Below, one piece after another: positions 23,848 through 30,009 of a stretch of DNA of 30,009 bases. The notes under the pieces are model-generated. The model searched no databases. It was not told where the DNA came from and saw only the letters and a program-made list of their open reading frames with translations. Position 1 is the first letter of the stretch. Each line of letters opens with the position of its first letter. Made by a program: the position numbers and the translations under genes. Source of the DNA: CALALP01 sp041855735 (GTDB taxonomy: Bacteria; Bacillota; Clostridia; Lachnospirales; Lachnospiraceae); contig JBHAEV010000098.1 in the NCBI GenBank assembly GCA_041855735.1, forward strand, positions 1-30,009, in the 5' to 3' direction.

Positions 23848-23869
23848 GAAAAAGGAGATGAGGCTTGAC

Positions 23870-24850
23870 ATGAATATCAAAGAATACATTGCGCAAGTTC
23901 CGAAAATGGAATTGCATTGTCATCTGGACGGTTCGATTCCGAAGTCCACCATGGAGGAAACTCTCGGAAAGAAGTTGAAGGATTCGGAGATTTCCGTGGA
24001 TATGGACTGCAGGAGCCTAGCGGAGTATTTGGAGAAGTTTTCGATTCCGCTGCGTGTACTGAATACAAAAGAATCGCTTCGCAAAGCGAGCAGGGATTTT
24101 TTGCGCAGTCTGGCGGATGATCATGTGATTTATGCGGAAACCCGATTTGCCCCCCTTTTTCATGTGCATGAGAATCTAGGTCTGCGGGATGTGATGGAAG
24201 CGGTGCTGGAGGGTTTGAAAGACGGAGAGAGGGAGACCGGGATCCGATGGGGATTGCTGGCATGCGCCATGCGACACCATCCCGTTGAGGACAGCCTGAA
24301 CATGTTTCGGGAAATAAAGGATTACCACGGGCACGGGCTGGTCGGACTGGATCTTGCGGGAGACGAAGCGGCGTTTTCCACAAGTCGGTTTACGGAATTG
24401 TTTGCAAAAGCGGGAAAACTGGGTTATCGTTATACGGTACATGCGGGAGAATGCGGAAATGTCGAAGAGGTGAAATTCGCTCTGGAAGCAGGTGCCCGCC
24501 GTATCGGCCACGGTATTGCACTGCGGGGAAATCGGGAAATCATCCGGCTGTGCAGAGAGAAAGGAGTCGGCATTGAGATGTGCCCGATCAGCAATCTGCA
24601 AACGAAAGCGGTTTCGAACCGGGCGGAGTATCCTCTGCATGAGTTTTTGTCGGAAGATTTGCTTTGTACGGTCAATACGGACAATCGAACCGTAAGCAGA
24701 ACGACTTTGCGAAAAGAATTGGAGTTTCTTGCGGATCACTTTCCGATAGAAAAAGAAACGGTGGATAAGCTGAACAAAAATGCGGTGGAAATTGCTTTTG
24801 CAGGCGATGATGTGAAAGAGAGTCTGCTGCGAAAATTGAACCATGGATAA
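23870..24850 (+). CDS. add: Adenosine deaminase
   Basis: The protein has 326 residues. Zinc ligands and catalytic residues are visible: MELHCHLDGSIPKS (two His), YTVHAGECGNVEEV (His and the proton-donor Glu), RRIGHGIAL, and the late Asp in TVNTDNRTVS. Asn replaces the second Asp of the common NTDDP form, a variant I recall from actinobacterial Add proteins, so I do not regard it as inactivating. It deaminates adenosine to inosine in the cytoplasm. ATG 23870 lies 12 bases after GGAG; ATG 23858 touches the ribosome site and is less likely. The link to histidine genes might be purine recycling, as the pathway consumes ATP and releases AICAR, but that is speculation. Confidence 0.92.
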   Translation: MNIKEYIAQVPKMELHCHLDGSIPKSTMEETLGKKLKDSEISVDMDCRSLAEYLEKFSIPLRVLNTKESLRKASRDFLRSLADDHVIYAETRFAPLFHVHENLGLRDVMEAVLEGLKDGERETGIRWGLLACAMRHHPVEDSLNMFREIKDYHGHGLVGLDLAGDEAAFSTSRFTELFAKAGKLGYRYTVHAGECGNVEEVKFALEAGARRIGHGIALRGNREIIRLCREKGVGIEMCPISNLQTKAVSNRAEYPLHEFLSEDLLCTVNTDNRTVSRTTLRKELEFLADHFPIEKETVDKLNKNAVEIAFAGDDVKESLLRKLNHG

Positions 24851-24865
24851 AAGAAAAGGAAAGAA

Positions 24866-25843
24866 ATGCAAAACAGACCGAGAAGATTGAGAAAGAATAA
24901 AACCATTCGAAGCATGGTGCGGGAAACGAAGCTGAGCGTCGATGCCTTGGTATATCCGATGTTTATTGCGGAGGGTACGGGAATTGCGGAGGAAATATCC
25001 GCCATGCCGGGACAGTATCGCTTCAGTCCGGATCAGGCGATTTTGAAAATAGCAGACATGCAGAAGGCGGGAGTGAATTCGTTTTTGCTGTTCGGAATTC
25101 CGGATACCAAGGATGCGTGCGGAAGTGAAAGTTTTGCGGAAAACGGAATTGTGCAAAGGGCGATTCGGGCGATAAAGGAACAGTTTTCGGATGTGTATCT
25201 GATTACGGATGTGTGCATGTGTGAATATACTTCGCACGGGCATTGCGGGATACTGCACGGACGGGAAGTGGACAATGATGCCACCCTGAACTATTTGTCG
25301 AAGATTGCACTCTCCCATGCAAGGGCGGGAGCGGATATGATTGCACCGTCCGATATGATGGACGGCAGGGTGGCAGCCATACGGGAGACATTGGATGAAA
25401 ACGGATTTACGGACATTCCGATTATGGCATATTCCGCCAAATTTGCCTCTGCATTCTACGGACCGTTCCGAGTGGCGGCGGATTCCGCACCTGCGTTCGG
25501 AGACCGTAAAAGTTATCAGATGGATTTTCACAATCGTTTGGAAGCGCTCCGTGAAATCGAGCTGGACATACGGGAGGGGGCGGATATCATCATGGTAAAG
25601 CCGGCGATGAACTATCTGGATATCGTGCGTGAGGCGAGGGGGCGAACGGATTTGCCGATTGCCGCATATTCGGTCAGCGGAGAATACGCGATGGTGAAGG
25701 CGGCAGCCGGGCTCGGCTTTATCGATGAAACACGGATTATGATGGAAATGGCGGTTGCGGCGAAAAGAGCCGGAGCAGATATTTATATCACTTATTTTGC
25801 GAAAGAGATCGCATCGGAACTTGCGAAGGGGGAGTATTATTGA
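24866..25843 (+). CDS. hemB: Porphobilinogen synthase (5-aminolevulinate dehydratase)
   Basis: The protein has 325 residues. It joins two 5-aminolevulinates into porphobilinogen. The zinc-type active site is seen in DVCMCEYTSHGHCG with Cys117, Cys119 and Cys127. The two Schiff-base lysines are in MAYSAKFASAFYGPFR and IMVKPAMNYLDIV. The allosteric-metal and oligomerisation regions look ordinary. AAGGAAAG precedes the ATG. The stop overlaps the cbiK start by one base. It is the first enzyme of the tetrapyrrole block; 5-aminolevulinate synthesis genes (hemA, hemL) are not in the window. Confidence 0.96.
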   Translation: MQNRPRRLRKNKTIRSMVRETKLSVDALVYPMFIAEGTGIAEEISAMPGQYRFSPDQAILKIADMQKAGVNSFLLFGIPDTKDACGSESFAENGIVQRAIRAIKEQFSDVYLITDVCMCEYTSHGHCGILHGREVDNDATLNYLSKIALSHARAGADMIAPSDMMDGRVAAIRETLDENGFTDIPIMAYSAKFASAFYGPFRVAADSAPAFGDRKSYQMDFHNRLEALREIELDIREGADIIMVKPAMNYLDIVREARGRTDLPIAAYSVSGEYAMVKAAAGLGFIDETRIMMEMAVAAKRAGADIYITYFAKEIASELAKGEYY

Positions 25844-26640
25844 TGAAAGCGATTCTGGTGGTGAGTTTCGGCACCACGCATGAGGACACAAGGGTAAAAA
25901 ATATCGAAAAACTGGAAGACGGGATTGCAAAAACAAGCGGACGGAAGGTATATCGGGCATGGACAAGCCGTATGATCATCGAGCGGATACGGGAAAGAGA
26001 CGGTGTAAAAATCGATACGGTGCGCGAAGCCATGGATCGGATGAAAGACGGCGGGGTTACGGATCTGATTGTGGTGCCGACGCACATCATCAACGGTGTC
26101 GAATATCATCAAATGCTTCGGGATATGGAAGAATATCGCCCGTATTTTCATTCGCTGAAGGTGACATCTCCATTGCTGACCGAAGACAGTGACTATGAGC
26201 GGGTTTGCACGATTTTATGTGCGGAATTTCAGGACTATTTTCGGTCAAACGGCCTTTCGCAGGAGGAGTTTGCGATTGTATTGATGGGGCATGGCAGCGA
26301 GCATTTTTCCAATTCCGCGTATGCGGCATTGGACTATCGTTTTAAAGACATGGGGCAGGAACATGTTTTCGTAGGCACGGTGGAGGCGTATCCGGATGTG
26401 GAAACGGTTTTAAAGCATGTGAAGCATTCGAAGTACCGTAAGGTTTTGCTGACTCCGTTCATGCTGGTGGCGGGAGATCATGCAAAAAACGACATGGCGG
26501 GCGATGAGGAAGAATCATGGAAGTCCGTATTTGAAAAAGAGGGATATGAGGTGCATTGCCTTGTAAAAGGACTCGGAGAGTATGAGCCGGTTCGTGAGAT
26601 GTTTGCGAAACGGGTAAGGGAGGCAATGCAAGAGGAGTAG
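25843..26640 (+). CDS. cbiK: Sirohydrochlorin cobaltochelatase (anaerobic type)
   Basis: The protein has 265 residues. The N-terminus AILVVSFGTTHEDTRVKNIE is typical of CbiK. The metal-binding histidines are in VLMGHGSEHFSN and in the C-terminal segment FMLVAGDHAKNDMAGD. It inserts Co2+ (or Fe2+) into sirohydrochlorin without ATP, the early step of the oxygen-independent cobalamin route. ATG 25843 shares its first base with the hemB stop. The adjacent CobA domain makes precorrin-2; the precorrin-2 dehydrogenase needed between them was not found here. No signal peptide is present, so the protein is cytoplasmic. Confidence 0.93.
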   Translation: MKAILVVSFGTTHEDTRVKNIEKLEDGIAKTSGRKVYRAWTSRMIIERIRERDGVKIDTVREAMDRMKDGGVTDLIVVPTHIINGVEYHQMLRDMEEYRPYFHSLKVTSPLLTEDSDYERVCTILCAEFQDYFRSNGLSQEEFAIVLMGHGSEHFSNSAYAALDYRFKDMGQEHVFVGTVEAYPDVETVLKHVKHSKYRKVLLTPFMLVAGDHAKNDMAGDEEESWKSVFEKEGYEVHCLVKGLGEYEPVREMFAKRVREAMQEE

Positions 26641-26641
26641 T

Positions 26642-29194
26642 ATGACAGATGGAAAAATGCCGGCGAGGATTCGGATCGGCAGCAGAAAAAGCAAACTTGC
26701 CCTGATTCAAACGAATATGGTAATCGGGATGATCAAAGAGCATTACCCGGATGTGGAAGCAAAAGTGGTGACCATGCAGACGACGGGTGATAAACTCCTG
26801 CATCAAAGTCTGAATCAAATCGGAGGCAAAGGTGTATTTACACAGGAGCTGGAACAGGCTCTGTTAAACGGAGAAATCGATATGGCGGTGCATTCCGCAA
26901 AGGACATGCCTTTGATCATGCCAAAGGGCGTGAGTCTGTATCCCGTCGGGAGAAGGGAGGATGCTTCGGATGTGCTGGTTTCCTGCAGGGAGCTTGGAAA
27001 AAACGAACGCATCATTGTCGGAACGGGATCGCTTCGAAGAAGCATTCAGATCAAACAGCATTATCCCGGGGCAATCATCAAGGATATTCGGGGAAATGTG
27101 GAAACAAGACTGCAGAAGCTTCAAGCCGGAGAATATGATGCCATTATTCTGGCTAATGCCGGATTAAAGCGGATCGCGCCGCATGTCGGCGACATTCTGG
27201 AGCCGTTTTTTTGTGAGTTTTTGGATAAAGATCTCTTTTTACCGGCGGCATGTCAGGGAATCCTTGCATTGGAGGCAAGAAGCGGAGAATTTTTGGAGAT
27301 GATGGACGCCCTGACCGATGCAACAACGAAAAAAAGTTTTGAGGTGGAAAGGGAATTTTTGCGCGTCATGGCGGGCGGCTGCAATGCACCGTGCGGAATC
27401 CATACGAAAACCGTGGGGGATAAGATTTCTGTGAATGCGTTTTTTGCGCAGGAAGAAGCGACGGATGAGAAAGAAATTGAAATCATCGGCGATCGCAGAT
27501 TTCGGGCAAAGAGGGATGCAAAGAGCGATAAACTTCGCAGAGTCCGGAAAGTGAGCAGGACAATTACGGAGGCATCACAGATTCGGGAGATCGTCAGTGC
27601 CTTGAAATTCGGAAAAGTATATCTTGTGGGAGCCGGCATCGGCGAAGAGGAGCATTTGACAAAAAAAGCCCGGGACAAAATTCGCGAGGCGGACTGCATT
27701 GTATATGATAAATTATTGGCTGCCTCGCTTCTCAATGAAGCAAGACTCGGGGCAGAGCTTTTTTATGTCGGAAAGAGTTTCGGACAGCACAGCATGAAAC
27801 AGGAAGAAATCCATCGACTGCTGTCGGACCTGGCGAAATCGGGCAAGGATGTGGTGCGTCTGAAGGGCGGAGATCCTTTTGTATTCGGCAGAGGGTCGGA
27901 GGAGGCATTGTTCTTAAAGGAAGAGGGGATTGAATTTGAGATCATTCCGGGGATTTCGTCCTGCATCGCCGTGCCGGAAAATGTACGGATACCGGTGACG
28001 CACCGGGGGGTGGCGACCTCCTTTCATGTGATTACCGGGCATGAGATGAACGGCAGCATTCGATTGGATGAAACAATCGCAAGGCTTGGCGGCACATTGG
28101 TTTTTTTAATGGGATTGAACAATGTCGCTACAATCGTCGGGGAACTGATCCGATACGGCAAAGATGAGAATACCGCCGCGGCGATCATTTCCAACGGAAT
28201 GAGCGCCGAGGAAAGGGCATATGTTGCTCCCCTGAAAGATCTTCCTGCCGTAGTACAGGAAAACGATGTGCAGGCACCCGCCGTCATTGTTGTCGGGGAT
28301 GTGGTCAAAATCGGGGAAGAACTCGGATTGTCTTGTGAGGCGGGAAGGGAAATGAGGCAGCATCTTCCGCTGCACGGAAAGTCGGTGCTGATCACGGGGA
28401 CAAGGAGCATGGTGAACAAATTGCGTCCGCAAATCCGAAAAGCCGGAGGCAGGGACATTGCCATCAGTCTGATTGAAACGGTGTATGAACCGAGCGAAGC
28501 GTTTGAAACGGCGATGAAATGCCTGAGCGAATACAGCTATTTGATTTTCACCAGCTCCAACGGGGTGGAGGCATTTTTTCGATACATTCAAAGTCTGACA
28601 TCCGCGGGAAGACATTTTGATCAAAGACAGATTGCACATCTGAAATTTGCGGTAATCGGCGAGGGCAGCAGGGAAACCCTTCGCAGTTTCGGCTATGTGG
28701 AGGATTTCATGCCTACCGCGTTTACCTCCGTCGCATTGGCGGATGAACTCTTGTCGCATTTGACAAAGTCGGACAAGATTCTGCTGGTACGGGCAAAGGA
28801 AGCCAATCCATATCTGGCAGACAAGCTAAAGGAGGCAGGAATCCCGTATACGGATGCGTATATATACCGGACACATGTGGACAGACGAAGAAAAGAAGAA
28901 CTGCAAAGGATGGTTTCAAAAGTGGATTTTGTGACACTGGCAAGTCCGAGCGCGGTGAAGGCATTTCGGGAAATGCTCGGCGAAAAAATGCCGGAAGAAT
29001 TTCAAAGAACATCCGGTCCGGGCATGGAACACCTTGCAAACAATGCAAAAGATGCGAAAAAAGTGCCGAAAATCGCGGCAATCGGACCGGAAACCGCCAA
29101 AGAATGTGAAAAACAGGGGATTTTTGCAGATATTACGGCAAAGGAGAATACGGCGAAGGGATTGGTCGAGGCGATGGTAAAGAGTCTTCGTTGA
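26642..29194 (+). CDS. Trifunctional HemC-CobA-HemD fusion
   Basis: The protein has 850 residues without internal stops. Residues 1 to about 320 are hydroxymethylbilane synthase: IRIGSRKSKLALIQT, catalytic Asp88 in AVHSAKDMP, VGTGSLRRSIQIK and dipyrromethane cofactor Cys247 in MAGGCNAPCG. Residues about 325-575 are uroporphyrinogen-III C-methyltransferase: VYLVGAGIGEEEHLTKKA, VRLKGGDPFVFGRGSEE, PGISSCIAVPENVRIPVTHR and FLMGLNN. Residues about 577-850 are uroporphyrinogen-III synthase: KSVLITGTRSMVNKLRPQI, YLIFTSSNGVEAFF and VTLASPSAVKAF. CobA-HemD fusions are well known in Firmicutes; adding HemC is less common in my knowledge. One chain would turn porphobilinogen into precorrin-2. GAGGAG precedes the ATG, and cbiK ends one base before. 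Confidence 0.94.
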   Translation: MTDGKMPARIRIGSRKSKLALIQTNMVIGMIKEHYPDVEAKVVTMQTTGDKLLHQSLNQIGGKGVFTQELEQALLNGEIDMAVHSAKDMPLIMPKGVSLYPVGRREDASDVLVSCRELGKNERIIVGTGSLRRSIQIKQHYPGAIIKDIRGNVETRLQKLQAGEYDAIILANAGLKRIAPHVGDILEPFFCEFLDKDLFLPAACQGILALEARSGEFLEMMDALTDATTKKSFEVEREFLRVMAGGCNAPCGIHTKTVGDKISVNAFFAQEEATDEKEIEIIGDRRFRAKRDAKSDKLRRVRKVSRTITEASQIREIVSALKFGKVYLVGAGIGEEEHLTKKARDKIREADCIVYDKLLAASLLNEARLGAELFYVGKSFGQHSMKQEEIHRLLSDLAKSGKDVVRLKGGDPFVFGRGSEEALFLKEEGIEFEIIPGISSCIAVPENVRIPVTHRGVATSFHVITGHEMNGSIRLDETIARLGGTLVFLMGLNNVATIVGELIRYGKDENTAAAIISNGMSAEERAYVAPLKDLPAVVQENDVQAPAVIVVGDVVKIGEELGLSCEAGREMRQHLPLHGKSVLITGTRSMVNKLRPQIRKAGGRDIAISLIETVYEPSEAFETAMKCLSEYSYLIFTSSNGVEAFFRYIQSLTSAGRHFDQRQIAHLKFAVIGEGSRETLRSFGYVEDFMPTAFTSVALADELLSHLTKSDKILLVRAKEANPYLADKLKEAGIPYTDAYIYRTHVDRRRKEELQRMVSKVDFVTLASPSAVKAFREMLGEKMPEEFQRTSGPGMEHLANNAKDAKKVPKIAAIGPETAKECEKQGIFADITAKENTAKGLVEAMVKSLR

Positions 29195-29338
29195 TAAGTT
29201 CAAAAGCCGTGAATCTTGCGTTGCTGTGAGGATGATTGTGCGGACGGTGCGAAAAACAGAGCATTTCATAAACCAAATCCGAAAAATCACAATCACAGGA
29301 AATCCCGATGCAAAAGAGAAACCCCGTAAACGGGAGGA

Positions 29339-29365
29339 GAGCCGACAATCAAAGACTGTCGGCTC
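29339..29365 (+). terminator. Strong hairpin downstream of the tetrapyrrole genes
   Basis: GAGCCGACA (29339-29347) and TGTCGGCTC (29357-29365) pair perfectly around a 9-base loop. The sequence after it (GAGTATTATG) lacks a T tract, so intrinsic termination would be weak. It may instead mark a transcript 3' end or be part of a larger RNA fold. Confidence 0.4.
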
Positions 29366-29472
29366 GAGTATTATGAAAAAAATCTTGTAAGCAGTTTATA
29401 CTTCAACAACTCCGCTTTTGTGTTGCTTTGTTGTTTGTGATTCAAAGTATAGTTCATATTCATGGCTATTTT

Positions 29473-29501
29473 TTGTTGATACTGTGAAAGTGATTTAAAA
29501 T
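29473..29501 (+). promoter_or_regulatory. Candidate distal promoter upstream of the response regulator
   Basis: TTGTTG (29473-29478), 17 bases, TAAAAT (29496-29501). The -10 matches five of six positions and the -35 matches at the first three. It would leave a leader of roughly 300 bases. Confidence 0.3.
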
Positions 29502-29612
29502 GTTTGTAAATATTATATGAACGGTGAAAAATTTCATCCGTCGACAATCGCCGTCATCTATTGTTCGCCATACACCCGGATTTTCGTGATGTGGAAAAAG
29601 AAGAGAAAGTGT

Positions 29613-29628
29613 TAAACTCTCGAGTTTA
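29613..29628. promoter_or_regulatory. Small palindrome upstream of the response regulator promoter
   Basis: TAAACTC and GAGTTTA are exact inverted arms separated by two bases. It sits about 60 bp upstream of the nearer -10 box, where an activator, possibly the response regulator itself, could bind. This is inferred from position only. Confidence 0.25.
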
Positions 29629-29686
29629 TAAAGTTTTTTATATTAAAAAACATTGTAATTCTATTTCATTTTTATGAACATTGTAC

Positions 29687-29692
29687 TATAAT
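29687..29692 (+). promoter_or_regulatory. Candidate -10 box proximal to the response regulator
   Basis: A perfect TATAAT lies 121 bases before the response regulator start. The -35 region at 17-base spacing (TTTCAT) is poor, which could mean the promoter needs an activator. The predicted leader includes TGAAAC and GTTTCA arms that could pair. Confidence 0.4.
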
Positions 29693-29813
29693 TGGCAGAA
29701 TAGGGGATACAAAGTTAAGGGACTGAAACATCGTTCGATTATTTCGATAGAATAAAGTGACTTTTGTTTCATCGGGGACGAACAAAGTTTTGATGTATTT
29801 ATGGGGATGAAGT

Positions 29814-30009
29814 ATGAGAGAGAGAGTCAGAGTTTTGGTCGTGGAAGATTCCGTGCTGCAGCAAAAAGGAATTTGCAGTGAAATCGAAAAGTTTGAGGCA
29901 TGCAATTATTTTTTTGATGTCGGAATGTGCATCAAGGATGCGAGGAATGCCGTGATTTGCTGCGCAAAAGGGGATTTCGATCTGATATTGATGGATGTGT
30001 TTACCGAGG
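29814..30009 (+). CDS. Response regulator, receiver domain (truncated by window edge)
   Basis: The first 65 codons are present and the frame is open to the edge. The N-terminus VRVLVVEDSVLQQKG gives the acidic pair (Glu11, Asp12), and FDLILMDVFTE gives the phosphorylated Asp61. The LMDV-x-T pattern in place of the common DxxMP resembles LuxR/NarL-type regulators that I associate with clostridial genomes; the output domain is outside the window, so this is tentative. GGGGATG lies three bases before the ATG. No sensor kinase is visible in this window; it may follow. Confidence 0.8.
   Translation, partial: MRERVRVLVVEDSVLQQKGICSEIEKFEACNYFFDVGMCIKDARNAVICCAKGDFDLILMDVFTE

Larger units (their letters stand above)
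29195..29813. other. Non-coding region with possible structured RNA
   Basis: This 619-base stretch has no open reading frame I can support. The left third (about 29210-29370) holds several potential stems. TGATTGTG (29233-29240) pairs with CACAATCA near 29288-29295, CCCG/CGGG lies around 29325-29334, and a strong 9-bp hairpin ends it. The right part is very AT-rich and contains candidate promoters and a 7-bp palindrome ahead of the response regulator gene. Confidence 0.6.

Noticed and set aside
24670..24700. NTDN in place of NTDD suggesting an inactive adenosine deaminase
   Set aside because: The zinc-binding Asp is kept, and I recall the NTDN form from other Add proteins; the remaining active-site residues are intact.
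24851..24865. Cobalamin riboswitch in front of hemB
   Set aside because: The gap to the previous gene is 15 bases, far too short for such an element.
24176..25966. A 596-codon open frame on the minus strand across add and hemB
   Set aside because: It is fully antisense to two clearly conserved enzymes, has no ribosome site, and its translation (rich in His, Arg, Ser and Phe) looks like the reverse reading of biased codons.
29190..29813. tRNA gene or leader peptide in the right-hand intergenic region
   Set aside because: No cloverleaf with T-loop GTTCRA and acceptor pairing was found, and short open frames there lack ribosome sites.

Overview
The window looks like the chromosome of an anaerobic Bacillota, most likely class Clostridia and perhaps Lachnospirales. 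The evidence is strong AGGAGG-type ribosome sites with tightly packed genes, the short HisG plus HisZ pair, a PHP-type HisK, the anaerobic cobalt chelatase CbiK, a rubrerythrin, a cell-wall-repeat surface protein and a response regulator with an LMDV-type phosphorylation motif. The placement is inferred from gene families, not from a marker gene.

Layout. (1) Positions 1-158 hold the 3' end of a group II intron: the C-terminus of its reverse transcriptase, then domains V and VI. (2) 313-1278 is a secreted protein with GW-type wall-binding repeats and an unrecognised C-terminal region. (3) 1439-5364 is a ferric-iron/phosphonate-type ABC importer (lipoprotein, ATPase, double-domain permease) with a terminator between the lipoprotein gene and the ATPase gene. 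A HAD phosphatase (5545-6153) follows. (4) 6314-8984 pairs a YfcC/DcuC-type carboxylate or peptide transporter with an M20 amidohydrolase. (5) 9093-11759 holds a ZIP metal transporter and a membrane-anchored glycerophosphodiesterase. (6) A rubrerythrin with a rubredoxin centre at each end lies on the minus strand (11869-12525). Its promoter region carries two adjacent TTAGG-N4-CCTAA palindromes. (7) 12928-29194 is one co-oriented array of 16 genes with no gap above 43 bases: hisZ-G-D-C-B-H-A-F-IE-K (a complete histidine pathway), a MATE exporter, a DAHP synthase, adenosine deaminase, hemB, cbiK and one 850-residue HemC-CobA-HemD fusion. (8) 29195-29813 is non-coding with several potential RNA stems. 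A response-regulator gene then runs off the right edge.

How the genes work together. The his genes convert PRPP and ATP to histidine. HemB, the HemC-CobA-HemD fusion and CbiK run from 5-aminolevulinate through uroporphyrinogen III and precorrin-2 toward a metallated sirohydrochlorin, the anaerobic entry to cobalamin (siroheme is also possible). The precorrin-2 dehydrogenase needed in between and the genes for 5-aminolevulinate synthesis are not in the window. Wall, metal-uptake and peroxide-defence genes occupy the left half.

The most unusual items are the HemC-CobA-HemD triple fusion, the twin palindromic operator over the rubrerythrin promoter, short tandem repeats at the 3' ends of three separate genes (24, 35 and 42 bp periods), and the structured non-coding stretch after the tetrapyrrole genes. 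I did not find a clearly new multi-gene system.
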